A stretch of 64,000 nucleotides of DNA from the NCBI RefSeq assembly GCF_002479495.1, contig NZ_DLNQ01000010.1:1-64000 (forward strand), given 5' to 3'. The translations under genes and the position numbers were made by a program. Origin of the DNA: Brevundimonas sp. UBA7506. Lineage in GTDB: Bacteria > Pseudomonadota > Alphaproteobacteria > Caulobacterales > Caulobacteraceae. Of the stretch, positions 39,547 to 49,162 are shown one piece after another (the stretch's first letter is position 1; the number at the start of each line of letters is the position of its first letter). The notes under the pieces were generated by a model. The model worked only from the letters and a program-made list of their open reading frames with translations. It was not told where the DNA came from and made no database searches.

Positions 39547-40890
39547 ATGCGGCTGCTGCCGTTCAACGTCTGGGCGCGAGTGATCAAGCGCCGCCTGCCG
39601 ACCTCGCTGTGGGGCCGATCGCTGCTGATCATCGTCCTGCCGGTGCTGATCATGCAGGGGGCCGTGACCTGGGCCTTCTTCGACGCCCACTGGCAGGCCG
39701 TGACCGCGCGCCTGTCCGAGGGTTTGGCCGGAGACGTGGCCTGGGCCGCCGAGAGCTATCGCGACGAGCCCACCGCGCAGAACCTGGCCGTCATCGCCGA
39801 CCGGGCCGAGCGCTCCATGCAGCTGTCGGTCGCCTTCCAGGAAGGCGCCAGCCTGCCACGGGAACAGCGGCGCGGCGCCATCGGCGTGGTTGATCGCACC
39901 ATGGAAAAGGCCCTGGCCTCGCGCCTGGACCAGCCCTTCTGGTTCGATACGACCCGCTACCCCGCCTATGTCGACATCCGCGTGCAGGAGCCCGACGGCG
40001 TGCTGCGCGTCATCGCCCCGCGCGAACGGGCCGTGGCGACCCAGGCGCACATCTTCGTCCTATGGCTGATGATCGCCACCATCCTGTTGCTGGGCGTGGC
40101 GGTGCTGTTCATCCGCAACCAGGTGCGCGCCATCGAGCGCCTGGCCGACGCCGCCGAGGCCTTTGGCCGGGGCGAGAGCGTGCCGCGCTTCAAGCCGCAC
40201 GGCGCGCGCGAGGTTCGAGCAGCCGCCTCGGCCTTCCTCGACATGCGCGCCCGCATCCAGCGTCATATCGACCAGCGCACCGCCCTGCTGGCCTCGGTCA
40301 GCCACGACCTGCGCACGCCCCTGACCCGTCTGCGGCTGGAACTGGCCCTGGCCCCGCCGTTCAAGCGCGCCGAGGCGATGAAGGGCGACCTGGACGAGAT
40401 GGAGCACATGATCGACGAGTACCTGGCCTTCGCCCGCGGCGAGGCCGGAGAAGCGATGCAAATGGTCTCGATCCCCGAAATGCTGCGCCGCGCCGCCGAT
40501 GACGCCCGCCGCGCCGGCGCCGAGGTCACGCTTGAGACTCCTGACGAACTGGACGCGCAGTTGCGTCCCCTCGCCTTCCGTCGCGCCCTGAACAATCTGG
40601 CCGGCAACGCCGCCTCTCACGGCGAACACGTGCGGTTGTCGGCCCGCCCCCTTCCCTCGGGGGGGATCGAGATCGCGGTCGAGGACGACGGTCCAGGCAT
40701 CCCGGAAGACATGCACGAGGAGGCCTTCCGGCCCTTTTCCCGGCTGGACGCCTCGCGCAATCAGAATAGCAAGGGCGTCGGTCTCGGCTTGGCCATCGCC
40801 CGCGACGTGGCGCGCGGCCATGGCGGCGACATCACCCTGAGCCGCAGCGACCTGGGCGGACTGAAGGCTTCGATCCGCCTGCCGGGATAA
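39547..40890 (+). CDS. EnvZ-type sensor histidine kinase (PetP-like)
   Basis: This is a 447-residue inner-membrane kinase: helix at about 28-48, periplasmic domain, second helix near 167-190, HAMP, then phosphoacceptor SHDLRTPLTR and an ATPase domain with AFRRALNNLAGNAASHG, VEDDGPGIP and SKGVGLGLAIA. It pairs with the regulator just upstream. The signal is unknown; EnvZ-like layout suggests envelope or osmotic sensing. Confidence 0.92.
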   Translation: MRLLPFNVWARVIKRRLPTSLWGRSLLIIVLPVLIMQGAVTWAFFDAHWQAVTARLSEGLAGDVAWAAESYRDEPTAQNLAVIADRAERSMQLSVAFQEGASLPREQRRGAIGVVDRTMEKALASRLDQPFWFDTTRYPAYVDIRVQEPDGVLRVIAPRERAVATQAHIFVLWLMIATILLLGVAVLFIRNQVRAIERLADAAEAFGRGESVPRFKPHGAREVRAAASAFLDMRARIQRHIDQRTALLASVSHDLRTPLTRLRLELALAPPFKRAEAMKGDLDEMEHMIDEYLAFARGEAGEAMQMVSIPEMLRRAADDARRAGAEVTLETPDELDAQLRPLAFRRALNNLAGNAASHGEHVRLSARPLPSGGIEIAVEDDGPGIPEDMHEEAFRPFSRLDASRNQNSKGVGLGLAIARDVARGHGGDITLSRSDLGGLKASIRLPG

Positions 40891-40969
40891 ATCGCGCCTC
40901 CCTCTGGCGTGGCTGTAAAATCATCGCCATCTTGCACCTGTTCCAGGGGGGCCTGGATCAGGAGTCCGT

Positions 40970-41464
40970 ATGATGCGTAACTTCGCCTTTCTTGCACCAA
41001 TGACCGCCGCCCTGGCGCTGGCCGGCGCCGCCTCGGCCCAGCCTTCAGCCGTGGTCGTCACCGTCAGTCCCGACTTCGCCAAGACCGCTGAAGAACTGGG
41101 ACAGCGCGATGTTCAACAACAGGTCGATGACCTGACGGCCAAGGTCACGCGCGTCCTGACGCAGCGCCATGCCCTGGACGGCGCGCGGATTGAGCTGACG
41201 ATCACCGACCTGAAGCCCAACCGGCCGACGATGCAGCAGATCAGCGACAAGCCGGGCCTGGACCCCATCCGCAGCATCTCGATCGGCGGCGCCGCCATTG
41301 AAGGCACGGTGACCATGGCCAACGGTGACGTACAACCGGTGAAATACGACTATTATTCAACCAGTCTGGCGGATGTGCTCGGTTACAGCACCTGGCAGGA
41401 CGCCGGCACCGCCTATGACCGTCTGGCCCGCAACCTGGCCGACGGCCGTTACGTCAAACGTTGA
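40970..41464 (+). CDS. exported DUF protein, unknown function
   Basis: This is a 164-residue protein with signal peptide MMRNFAFLAPMTAALALAGA (cleavage near SAQP). The mature part starts with VVVTVSPDFAKTAEELGQRD and ends with STSLADVLGYSTWQDAGTAY. There are no cysteines and no known motif. It appears to be a small periplasmic alpha/beta protein. It ends three bases before the convergent proC. Confidence 0.75.
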   Translation: MMRNFAFLAPMTAALALAGAASAQPSAVVVTVSPDFAKTAEELGQRDVQQQVDDLTAKVTRVLTQRHALDGARIELTITDLKPNRPTMQQISDKPGLDPIRSISIGGAAIEGTVTMANGDVQPVKYDYYSTSLADVLGYSTWQDAGTAYDRLARNLADGRYVKR

Positions 41465-41467
41465 CGG

Positions 41468-42262
41468 TCAGCCGCTGAGTTCAGTCGACTTGGCCACAGC
41501 CGCCTGAACGGCGCTCTCGACCGCCCGGTCGAGGGCGCCGTTTGCATTCAGGGCCACAAGGCCCGCCTGGGTCACGCCGCCGGGCGAGGCCACGCGGTCG
41601 ATCAGGGCGTCCAGCGCCTCGGTTCCTTCCACGCCCGCCGCGGCGGATCGCAGGGTGGCGCGGGCCAGCCGCACGGCGGCCTCGGGCGTCAGACCTTCCT
41701 CGACCCCGGCCTGGGCCAGGGCGCGGGTGAAGGCGAAGAAATAGGCCGGGCCGCAGCCGGACACAGCCGTCGCGGCGTGCATGGCGGCTTCCTCGTCCAG
41801 ATGAACCGTCTCGGCGATGGCAGCGAACAGGGCCTCGCCCACGGCGCGGGCGGCGGCGTCAGCGGCCCAGATGGTCGCCACGCCCTGAGCCTGGGCCACG
41901 CCGGTGGTCGGCATGATGCGGACGACGGCACGACCGTCGAAGCCCTCGGAAATGGTCTCGCCTCTCACCCCGGCCATGACCGAGACGATGACGGCGTCGG
42001 GCGAAAGGTGCGGCAGGACCGGGCGCGAAGCCTCGAACCATTTGGCGGGCTTCACGCCGATGACGAAGGCGCGGGCGTCCGCCAAGGCTGCCAGCGGCGG
42101 ATTGATCCGCGCGCCCAGGGCCCGGGCCGCCTCGGCGGCGGGCTTTTCGGACGGGGTCAGGATGATGAGGTCGGCGGGATCGACCGCGCCGGTCTTCAGC
42201 CAGCCTTCGAGGATGGCCGAGCCCAGCCGCCCTACGCCTTGCAGGACGACCGGGCGGCTCAT
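41468..42262 (-). CDS. proC: pyrroline-5-carboxylate reductase
   Basis: This is a 264-residue NAD(P)-dependent enzyme for the last step of proline synthesis. It shows VVLQGVGRLGSAILEGW as Rossmann start and the C-terminal ProC signature AVRLARATLRSAAAGVEGTE with SPGGVTQAGLVAL. The frame runs upstream to 42493, but the ATG at 42262 overlaps the TAA of the ybjN-like gene, which is the likely start. The first glycine motif reads GVGRLG, a variation of the usual GxGxMG. Confidence 0.94.
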   Translation of the reverse strand: MSRPVVLQGVGRLGSAILEGWLKTGAVDPADLIILTPSEKPAAEAARALGARINPPLAALADARAFVIGVKPAKWFEASRPVLPHLSPDAVIVSVMAGVRGETISEGFDGRAVVRIMPTTGVAQAQGVATIWAADAAARAVGEALFAAIAETVHLDEEAAMHAATAVSGCGPAYFFAFTRALAQAGVEEGLTPEAAVRLARATLRSAAAGVEGTEALDALIDRVASPGGVTQAGLVALNANGALDRAVESAVQAAVAKSTELSG

Positions 42263-42765
42263 TAGGCGGTGCCCACGGTTTCGAACAGGCAGGCGTCGAT
42301 AGCTTCCTGCGCCTTCTTGGAGCCGCGCACCATGAAGTCGAAGGCGGGGTAGTAGCGATCGGCGGCCTCGATGGCGGCGTCGATCATGGAGGCGGCCTGG
42401 GCCAGGGTCGGGCGCTCGCTGTGCGGCAGGGCCAGCGAATGACGGAAGACGATCTCGCCCTCGTCCGGCCAGACCTCGAAATGCCCCAGCCAAGTGCGCT
42501 GGTTGATCATCGACACCAGTTCATAGGCGGCGGCGCGGCGCGTCTTCATCACCCGCAGGTCCAGGGCGCAGCACAGTTGAAGGCAGTCGCCCTCGGGCCG
42601 CCAGGCGAACCACAGCTCATAGTCCTTCCAGTCGCCGGCCAGGGCGAAGGCGAGGTCGCCGTCGTCCGTGCGGTCGAACGGCAGGTTCTCCGCGTTGAGG
42701 ACGTGCTCCACGACATCCAGGGGGTCGTAGGGAACGTCGACCTCTTCGGGTCGGGCTGCATCCAT
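42262..42765 (-). CDS. YbjN domain protein
   Basis: This is a 167-residue protein of the YbjN/TY3 type, with PYDPLDVVEHVLNAENLPFD, WAWRPEGDCLQLCCA-like and SMINQRTWLGHFEVWPDEG segments. These small proteins resemble type III secretion chaperones in fold; their role is unknown. It lies directly upstream of proC with a one-base overlap, as is common in alphaproteobacteria. Confidence 0.88.
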   Translation of the reverse strand: MDAARPEEVDVPYDPLDVVEHVLNAENLPFDRTDDGDLAFALAGDWKDYELWFAWRPEGDCLQLCCALDLRVMKTRRAAAYELVSMINQRTWLGHFEVWPDEGEIVFRHSLALPHSERPTLAQAASMIDAAIEAADRYYPAFDFMVRGSKKAQEAIDACLFETVGTA

Positions 42766-42842
42766 CAGGGGTTCACAATCTTAACTCGAGGGTCGCGACT
42801 CACGACCTGCAAACGAACGGTAAACGTGTTCGCAGATTCGGC

Positions 42843-43130
42843 TCAACCGGCGGCGTCAGCGTCAGGCTTCGCGGCTGTGGACGTTCCGCTCGGCGTCTTT
42901 TTCGCGGGCGATTTCTGAGCCTTAAGCTCGGCGATCTCGGCGCGCAGGGCGGCGATCTCGTCCTTCAGCACGTCGAACTCGTCGCGACGGACCAGGTCCA
43001 TCTCGGCGACGAAACGATCGGTCTGGGCGCGCCAGGCGGCCTTGGCCTCGTCGCCCGCGGCCTGGGCCAGACCCATGGCGCCCGTCGTCAGCTTGGCGAA
43101 CTCGTCGAGGATCGGATTGCGCGTCTGCAT
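42843..43130 (-). CDS. UbiK/BMFP-type accessory protein
   Basis: This is a 95-residue protein with the BMFP (YqiC/UbiK) pattern: MQTRNPILDEFAKLTTGAMG, then a coiled coil (RRDEFDVLKDEIAALRAEIA) and a Lys/Pro/Ala tail. UbiK-type proteins help ubiquinone synthesis in Proteobacteria. The ATG at 43130 fits the family start; an in-frame start eight codons upstream is unlikely. A CtrA-like box lies about 36 bases upstream. Confidence 0.85.
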   Translation of the reverse strand: MQTRNPILDEFAKLTTGAMGLAQAAGDEAKAAWRAQTDRFVAEMDLVRRDEFDVLKDEIAALRAEIAELKAQKSPAKKTPSGTSTAAKPDADAAG

Positions 43131-43165
43131 GATGAACTCTCGCGTCTTTGCCACACCAGTATATG

Positions 43166-43181
43166 GTTAATGGCGCCGTAA
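43166..43181 (-). promoter_or_regulatory. CtrA-like box before the ubiK-like gene
   Basis: On the minus strand TTAC-N7-TTAAC matches TTAA-N7-TTAAC at eight of nine positions, between the divergent ubiK-like gene and lgt. A chance match is possible. Confidence 0.25.
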
Positions 43182-43304
43182 ATTGGGTGAACGAAACCTT
43201 GCCGTCCGAACCGGCTATAAACTGCTTCGCGGGAAAAGCGCGCGACGAATGCGGTCTCGCTTGCTAGATGATTTCGGGTCCCAAACGGCGCTGACGGAGG
43301 CCCT

Positions 43305-44177
43305 GTGCCCTTCCCCGAATTCGACCCTGTCCTGATCCATCTCGGCCCCCTGCCCATCCGCTGGTACGCCCTGGCCTATGTCGCCGGGATCGTGTTGGGC
43401 TGGTGGTACGCCTCGCGTCTGGCCAAGACGGAGCGCCTGTGGGCGCCGGGCAAGCCGCCGGTGACGGGACCGCAACTGGACGATCTGGTGCTGTGGATCA
43501 CCCTGGGCGTCATCCTGGGCGGCCGGTTCGGTTACGCCCTCTTCTACAAGCCGGCCATGTTCGCACAGTTGTTCACCGGCGACAGCTGGGGCGAACGGCT
43601 GGAGTTGCTGCAACTTTGGACCGGCGGGATGAGCTTCCACGGCGGCTTCCTGGGCGTCGTCATCGCCATTGCGATCTACGCCAACCGCCAGAAAATCAAT
43701 CCGCTGAGCCTGGGCGACCTGATCGCGCCGGTCGCGCCGCTGGGCCTGTTCTTCGGCCGCATCGCCAACTTCATCAACGGCGAGCTGTGGGGCCGCGAGA
43801 CGACGGTTCCCTGGGCCATCCGCTTCTGCAACGCCCGCATCGAACAGATGTACGGCTTCTGCCCCGCCGGCAACGAGCCGCGCCACCCTAGCCAGCTGTA
43901 TGAAGCGGGCCTCGAAGGCCTGCTGCTGTTCGCCATCCTGTCCCTGGCCATCTGGAAATGGCGGATGCTGAAGCGTCCGGGCTTCGTCACCGGCCTGTTC
44001 CTGCTGGGCTACGGCGTCTGCCGCGCCACGCTGGAGAACGTGCGCCAGCCGGACGCCGGGTTCGAGCACCTGCCGCTGGGCCTGACCATGGGCATGATCC
44101 TGTCGATCCCGATGATGCTGGTCGGCGCCTGGCTGATCTGGCGGGCGCTGAAGAAGCCGGCCGTCACGGAGGCGTAA
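43305..44177 (+). CDS. lgt: prolipoprotein diacylglyceryl transferase
   Basis: This is a 290-residue polytopic inner-membrane enzyme that adds diacylglycerol to the lipobox Cys of prolipoproteins. Signatures are HGGFLGVVIAIAI, GRIANFINGELWGR (Lgt signature) and RHPSQLYEAGLEGL. It starts at a GTG (43305) with GGAGG four bases upstream. It heads lgt-midA-HhH-pgeF. The lipoproteins predicted in this window (HfaB, the beta-lactamase, the hydrolase at 32995) would be its substrates. Confidence 0.96.
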   Translation: MPFPEFDPVLIHLGPLPIRWYALAYVAGIVLGWWYASRLAKTERLWAPGKPPVTGPQLDDLVLWITLGVILGGRFGYALFYKPAMFAQLFTGDSWGERLELLQLWTGGMSFHGGFLGVVIAIAIYANRQKINPLSLGDLIAPVAPLGLFFGRIANFINGELWGRETTVPWAIRFCNARIEQMYGFCPAGNEPRHPSQLYEAGLEGLLLFAILSLAIWKWRMLKRPGFVTGLFLLGYGVCRATLENVRQPDAGFEHLPLGLTMGMILSIPMMLVGAWLIWRALKKPAVTEA

Positions 44178-44183
44178 GGCGTC

Positions 44184-45257
44184 ATGACCGAGACCCTCAA
44201 GGACCGTCTGGTCCGCGAGATCGTACTGACCGGGCCGATGACGGTGGCGGACTATGTCACGCGTTGCCTGCACGACCCCAAGAGCGGTTATTACGCGACC
44301 CGACCGGCCCTGGGCGAAGGCGGCGACTTCATCACCGCCCCCCTGGTCAGCCAGATGTTCGGCGAACTGATCGGCCTGTGGGCCGTCGAGACCTGGAGCC
44401 GTCTGGGCGCGCCCGAGCGGGTGCGGCTGGTCGAGATCGGGCCGGGCGACGGGACGCTGATGTCCGACGCCCTGCGGGCCGCGCGGCTGGTCCCCGGCTT
44501 CCTCGAGGCCGTGGACCTGATCCTGATCGAGCCCAGCGCACCACTGCGGGCCGAGCAGGCGCGGCGGCTGGCCGACGCCGACGTCCACCCGCGCTGGCTC
44601 AGCGCCCTGCACCAGATAGAGACCGACGCCCCGGTCATCCTGATCGGCAACGAGGTGCTGGACTGCATGCCCGCGCGCCAGTTCATGAAGACAGAGGGCG
44701 GCTGGGCCGAGCGCCGCGTCGGCGTCACTGACGACAATGAGCTGACCTTCGGTCTGGTCGCCATCTCCGGCGGCTTCGACCGGCCCGAGTATGACGTCGA
44801 GCCGGGTCAGGTGGTCGAGATTTCGGAGCAGCAGGCGGCCTTCGCGCGCGATCTGGCCACCCTGGTCAAGGCCGCCTCGGGCGCGGCCCTGCTGATCGAC
44901 TATGGCCGCAGCCAACCGGGCGCAGGCGACACCCTGCAGGGCCTGAGACGGCATCAGAAGGTCGATCCGCTGACGACGCCGGGCGAGGCCGACCTAACGC
45001 AGTGGGCGGACTATCCGCTGGTGCTGGAGGCCGCCGTGCGGACGGGGGCGGATGTCACCGGCTGCGTCAGTCAGGGCGCCTTCCTCAAGGCTCTGGGGAT
45101 CGAAGCCCGCGCCCAGAGGTTGATGCAGGCCCGCCCCGACGCCGCCCCGGTCATCCAGCGCCAGCTGGACCGCCTGACCGCGCCGGACCAGATGGGCGAA
45201 CTGTTCAAGGCGGCGGCGATCTTCTCGCCCCGCGCGCTGGCCCTGCCGGGCTTCTGA
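44184..45257 (+). CDS. MidA/NDUFAF7-type SAM-dependent methyltransferase
   Basis: This is a 357-residue class I methyltransferase: LGEGGDFITAPLVSQMFGEL, SAM motif VEIGPGDGTLMSDAL and GNEVLDCMPARQF. Eukaryotic NDUFAF7 methylates an arginine of complex I; bacterial homologues are assumed to act similarly. It lies six bases after lgt. Confidence 0.93.
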   Translation: MTETLKDRLVREIVLTGPMTVADYVTRCLHDPKSGYYATRPALGEGGDFITAPLVSQMFGELIGLWAVETWSRLGAPERVRLVEIGPGDGTLMSDALRAARLVPGFLEAVDLILIEPSAPLRAEQARRLADADVHPRWLSALHQIETDAPVILIGNEVLDCMPARQFMKTEGGWAERRVGVTDDNELTFGLVAISGGFDRPEYDVEPGQVVEISEQQAAFARDLATLVKAASGAALLIDYGRSQPGAGDTLQGLRRHQKVDPLTTPGEADLTQWADYPLVLEAAVRTGADVTGCVSQGAFLKALGIEARAQRLMQARPDAAPVIQRQLDRLTAPDQMGELFKAAAIFSPRALALPGF

Positions 45258-45290
45258 GGACTGCGGCCTGTTTCCGCAGGGAGTGTGACG

Positions 45291-45536
45291 ATGGGTTTTT
45301 CCGACCAGGAACGGGCCGTGCTTCTGGCCGTGAAGGGCGTCGGCCCCAAGGTCGTCGAGCGGCTGGAGGAGCAGGGTCTGGGCGCCTTTGAACGTTTGGC
45401 CCAGGCCGATCCCGCCGTGGTCTGCGCCGGGGCCGCCGTCAGCCTGGGCTCGACCTGCTGGAAGAACAGCCCTCAGGCCCGCAAGGCCGTCGAGGCCGCC
45501 GTCAACGCCGCCCGTAACTCGCTGGAGGCCGCATGA
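45291..45536 (+). CDS. small helix-hairpin-helix protein
   Basis: This is an 81-residue protein with a helix-hairpin-helix-like motif (VKGVGPKVVERLEEQG), suggesting nucleic-acid binding. The remainder includes VVCAGAAVSLGSTCWKNS and a helical C-terminus. It is related to the pathogenicity-locus/Cdd1-type small proteins. The ATG at 45291 has CAGGGAG upstream; a GTG two codons earlier is an alternative. Its stop overlaps the start of pgeF (ATGA). Confidence 0.8.
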   Translation: MGFSDQERAVLLAVKGVGPKVVERLEEQGLGAFERLAQADPAVVCAGAAVSLGSTCWKNSPQARKAVEAAVNAARNSLEAA

Positions 45537-46303
45537 GCCTGAGCCCCATCACCCACCCCCTGCTCGACAAGGCCGGGGTGCGCCACGGCTTCTTCACCCG
45601 CCAGGGCGGCGCGTCAGAGGGCATCTACGCCGGGCTGAATACGGGCGTCGGGTCCAAGGACGATCCGGCGGCGGTCGCCGAGAACCGTCGCCGCGTCGCC
45701 GAATGGATGGGCGGCGAGCTGGATGACCTGTGCGGCTGCTATCAGATCCACTCCGCCGTGGCTCGCGTGGCCGAGGCGGGCTGGGCCGGGGAACGCCCGG
45801 AGGGCGACGCCGTGGTCAGCGCCGTGCGCGGGCCCATTGCCTCCGTCCTGACCGCCGACTGCGCCCCTGTCCTGTTCGCCGACGCCGAGACCGGCGTGGT
45901 CGGCGCGGCCCATGCGGGCTGGAAGGGCGCCCTGGGCGGGATCATCCACTCGACCGTCGCGGCGATGGAGTCGCTTGGCGCTCGCCCCGAGCGCATGGTC
46001 GCCGTGGTCGGCCCCTGCATCGCCCAGGCCAGCTATGAGGTCGGCGCCGACTATCAAGAGCGCTTCGCGCACCATGATCCCGGCAGCGAACGCTTCTTCG
46101 CCCCCGGCGCTGCGGAGGACAAGCGCCTGTTCGACCTGCCCGGCTTCGTCCTGTGGCGGCTGGAGCAGTCCGGCGTCGGCGACGCCGCCTGGACCGGCAA
46201 CGACACCCGCGCGGATGCGGCGCGGTTCTACTCGAACCGTCGCGCCTTCTTGGCGGGAGAGCCGGATTTCGGGCGGTTGGTGAGCGCGATCACGCTGATC
46301 TGA
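45533..46303 (+). CDS. pgeF: peptidoglycan editing factor PgeF (multicopper polyphenol oxidase fold)
   Basis: This is a 256-residue protein of the DUF152/YfiH family. It has HGFFTRQGGASEGIYAGLN at the N-terminus, TADCAPVLFAD with the metal Cys, AAHAGWKGALGG and VVGPCIAQASYEV, the family metal/active-site motifs. PgeF removes misincorporated residues from UDP-muramyl intermediates. Its pairing with lgt and midA is common in alphaproteobacteria. Confidence 0.95.
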   Translation: MSLSPITHPLLDKAGVRHGFFTRQGGASEGIYAGLNTGVGSKDDPAAVAENRRRVAEWMGGELDDLCGCYQIHSAVARVAEAGWAGERPEGDAVVSAVRGPIASVLTADCAPVLFADAETGVVGAAHAGWKGALGGIIHSTVAAMESLGARPERMVAVVGPCIAQASYEVGADYQERFAHHDPGSERFFAPGAAEDKRLFDLPGFVLWRLEQSGVGDAAWTGNDTRADAARFYSNRRAFLAGEPDFGRLVSAITLI

Positions 46304-46307
46304 TTCT

Positions 46308-46434
46308 CTCCTCCCCACTTGTGGGGAGGGGGACCGCGCAGCGGTGGAGGGGCGACACAGAAGGCTGACGTCGAGCTGCCCCCTCCGTCACGTCGCTATC
46401 GCGCCGCGACACCTCCCCAATGGGGAGGAAAAGG
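46308..46434. repeat. intergenic palindromic repeat element
   Basis: The 135-base gap between pgeF and lpxC holds two mirror-image units. One is CTCCCCAC-TT-GTGGGGAG (46311-46328), the other CCTCCCCA-A-TGGGGAGG (46412-46428). Between them GGTGGAGGGG and GCCCCCTCC are complementary. This is the layout of REP-like elements common in Caulobacterales intergenic regions, not of a mobile element with its own transposase. Confidence 0.7.
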
Positions 46435-46438
46435 GTGC

Positions 46439-47338
46439 TTAGCCCGCCATCGCCATGTCGGGGACGCGGGTGGTTTCGCGCCAGGCGTCGGGCTGGGCCA
46501 GCAGGGCGCGGACCAGCTTGTTGTTCAGGGCGTGGCCCGCCTTGACGCCTTCGTAGCGGCCCAGCAGGGGCGCGCCGAGGACGTAGAGGTCGCCGATGGC
46601 GTCCAAGGCCTTGTGGCGCACGAACTCGCGTTCCATGCGCAGACCGCCAGGGTTCAATATCTCGTCGCCGTCGATGACCACGGCGTTTTCCAGGCTGCCG
46701 CCGCGCGCCAGACCAGCCTGACGCAGGGCCTCGACCTCATGGGCGAAGCCGAAGGTGCGGGCGGCCATGATGTCCGAGCGGAAGGTCGCCTCGTCCACGA
46801 CGAAATCCACCACCTGATTGCCGATGACCGGCGTGGGGAAGTCGATCTCAAAGCGCATCTCGTAGCGGTCGCAGGGCAGAAGGACGGCGGACTTGTCGCC
46901 CTCCTCCACCCGGATCGGCTTAAGGATTTCGATGTAGCGGATCGGGGCTTCCTGACGGCGGAAACCGGCGCGATCGAGCAACTGCACGAACTGCAGGGCC
47001 GAGCCGTCCAGGATCGGCAGTTCGGGGCCGTCGACCTCGATCACGGCGTTGGAGACGCCGAGCGCGCACAGGGCGGCCATCAGGTGCTCGATGGTCGACA
47101 GGCGCACGCCCGCCGCGTTCTCGATCATGGTGTTCAGGCGCGCATCGACGACGGCCTCGCCCGAAACGGGGATACGATTGTCGCGATCCGTGATGTCGGT
47201 GCGCACGAAGACGATGCCCGCGCCGGGCGCAGCCGGACGCACGACCAGCTTGACGCGCTGGCCGGTATGGACGCCCACGCCGGCCGTGATGGCCGGGGCG
47301 ACGATGGTCTGTTCGTGATGGTCGTTACGGACCGACAA
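46439..47338 (-). CDS. lpxC: UDP-3-O-acyl-N-acetylglucosamine deacetylase
   Basis: This is a protein of about 299 residues for the committed step of lipid A synthesis. GVGVHTGQRVKLVV is the N-terminal substrate loop, EHLMAALCALGVSNAVIEVDGPE the zinc-binding region, and VRHKALDAIGDLYVLG the second zinc site. The start is uncertain. The frame is open to a GTG at 47407, but a TTG at 47338 gives the usual 24-residue distance to VHTG, with GAGAG upstream. It sits downstream of ftsZ, the normal end of the division cluster. Confidence 0.95.
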   Translation of the reverse strand: MSVRNDHHEQTIVAPAITAGVGVHTGQRVKLVVRPAAPGAGIVFVRTDITDRDNRIPVSGEAVVDARLNTMIENAAGVRLSTIEHLMAALCALGVSNAVIEVDGPELPILDGSALQFVQLLDRAGFRRQEAPIRYIEILKPIRVEEGDKSAVLLPCDRYEMRFEIDFPTPVIGNQVVDFVVDEATFRSDIMAARTFGFAHEVEALRQAGLARGGSLENAVVIDGDEILNPGGLRMEREFVRHKALDAIGDLYVLGAPLLGRYEGVKAGHALNNKLVRALLAQPDAWRETTRVPDMAMAG

Positions 47339-47476
47339 GCTGAAACTCTCTGTGTTGCGCGGCTCCGCGCAGTCGTGCGGAGTTCGCCTCGCCTGTCGTT
47401 TAGCCACGACGGCTCAAGCGCGAAATGAAAGATGGGTTTCGAAATGTTTCGGTCTCGCGACAGCCCATGACAACGC

Positions 47477-47505
47477 AAAACGCCCCAGAGCCAGGCTCCG
47501 GGGCG
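47477..47505 (-). terminator. ftsZ terminator
   Basis: A twelve-pair stem with one mismatch (47481-47492 with 47494-47505) and minimal loop is followed on the minus strand by TTTTGCG. It lies 23 bases past the ftsZ stop. Confidence 0.8.
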
Positions 47506-47527
47506 CTTCAATCAGGGCTTCGTCCGA

Positions 47528-49096
47528 TCAGTTCGCGAGGCGGCGAAGGAAGGACGGGATTTCCAGGTCGTCGTCCTCAGCCTGGCCGGCCTGATAGTCC
47601 AGGGTCGGCTGGACCGACTGGGACTGGCGCAGCTGCTGGGTCGTGCGATTGGACGACGGCGACGGAGCATAGGACGGCTGCGACTGCTGCTGTTGCGGCT
47701 GCTGGCGCTTCTTGCCGAACAGGCTCCAGCCGCTGCGGCGGTGATCACGGTCGTCGTAGTATTCTTCTTCCGCGACCGGCTCTTCGCGGCGCGGGGCCGG
47801 ACGGGCTTGCGGCTGCTGTTGCTGACCACGGTCGAAGTAGAGATCGCCCTGCGAGGCGGCGGCGGGTTCCGCGCGAACGGCGCCGGATTCGTACTCTTCG
47901 ACCCAGGGATCGACGATCGGCTCCAGATTGCGGGGCGCGTCGTGGATGACGGGTTCCGGGCGCGGCTCGGGCGCGGCGCGGGCGGCCGGGGCCTCATAGA
48001 CCGGAGCGGGCTCGGGCGCGCGGGCCGGTTCGCGAACCGGGTCGATGCGGACTTCCGGCTGACGCGGCGCGGCCGCGGTCGGACGGCGGTCCGAGAAGGC
48101 CGAACCCTGGGGCTCGATCTTCTGGATGACGGCCTCGTCCATGCCGGTGGCGACGACCGAGACGCGGATCTTGCCGTCCAGGGCCGGATCGAAGGCGGCG
48201 CCGAAGATGATGTTGGCGTCGCCGTCCACTTCGGCGGCGATGGCGTTGGCGGCCTCGTCCACTTCCAGCAGGGTCATGTCCAGACCGCCGGTGATGTTCA
48301 CCAGCACGGCCTTGGCGCCCTTGAGGCTGGTTTCGTCCAGCAGCGGGTTGGCGATGGCGTTCTGGGCCGCCAGCAGGGCGCGGTCGTCGCCCGTGGCCTC
48401 GCCCGTGCCCATCATCGCCTTGCCCATTTCGGACATGACGGCGCGGACGTCGGCGAAGTCGAGGTTGATCAGGCCCGGCAGGATCATCAGGTCGGTGATC
48501 GAGCGGACGCCCGAGTGCAGGACCTGGTCGGCCATGCCGAAGGCGTCGGCGAAGGTCGTGCGCTCGTTGGCGACGCGGAACAGGTTCTGGTTCGGGATGA
48601 CGATCAGGGTGTCGACGTAGCGTTGCAGCTCCGCGACGCCCGAGTCCGCCAGACGCATGCGGTGACGGCCTTCGAAGGTGAAGGGCTTGGTGACGACGCC
48701 CACGGTCAGGATGCCGCGGTCGCGGGCGCACTTGGCGATGACGGGGGCCGCGCCGGTGCCGGTGCCGCCGCCCATGCCGCAGGTGATGAAGACCATGTGC
48801 GCGCCATCCAGGTGCGCGTGGATCTCGTCCGCGCTCTCCTCGGCGGCGTTCATGCCGACTTCGGGGTGGGCGCCGGCGCCGAGACCCTGGGTGATGGTCT
48901 CGCCCAGTTGAATGCGGCGGTCGGTCTTGGCGAAGCTGAGGTGCTGGGCGTCGGTATTGGCGACGACGAACTCGACCCCTTCAAGGCCGGCGTCGATCAT
49001 GTTGTTCACGGCGTTTCCGCCCGCGCCGCCGACGCCGAAGACGACGATCCGGGGCTTCAGTTCCGTGTGTTGCGGCTTCACCAGCGAGAGAGACAT
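47528..49096 (-). CDS. ftsZ: cell division protein FtsZ
   Basis: This is a 522-residue tubulin homologue. [13 protein letters not shown] starts the GTPase core, and the tubulin signature GGGTGTG is at 109-115. After about residue 330 comes a long Pro/Ala/Glu linker with Gln-rich stretches ([10 protein letters not shown]), then the conserved C-terminal peptide [13 protein letters not shown] that binds FtsA and other partners. The long linker is typical of Caulobacterales. Its upstream region has a CtrA-like box. Unlike the usual order, ftsA is not adjacent: a TonB-dependent receptor gene intervenes. Confidence 0.98.
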   Translation of the reverse strand: MSLSLVKPQHTELKPRIVVFGVGGAGGNAVNNMIDAGLEGVEFVVANTDAQHLSFAKTDRRIQLGETITQGLGAGAHPEVGMNAAEESADEIHAHLDGAHMVFITCGMGGGTGTGAAPVIAKCARDRGILTVGVVTKPFTFEGRHRMRLADSGVAELQRYVDTLIVIPNQNLFRVANERTTFADAFGMADQVLHSGVRSITDLMILPGLINLDFADVRAVMSEMGKAMMGTGEATGDDRALLAAQNAIANPLLDETSLKGAKAVLVNITGGLDMTLLEVDEAANAIAAEVDGDANIIFGAAFDPALDGKIRVSVVATGMDEAVIQKIEPQGSAFSDRRPTAAAPRQPEVRIDPVREPARAPEPAPVYEAPAARAAPEPRPEPVIHDAPRNLEPIVDPWVEEYESGAVRAEPAAASQGDLYFDRGQQQQPQARPAPRREEPVAEEEYYDDRDHRRSGWSLFGKKRQQPQQQQSQPSYAPSPSSNRTTQQLRQSQSVQPTLDYQAGQAEDDDLEIPSFLRRLAN

Positions 49097-49162
49097 GTTC
49101 TTGTTCCGACTTTCCGACCCTGCCCGTTAACCCCAACGCGAAATCCCCGCCGAATCGCATTG

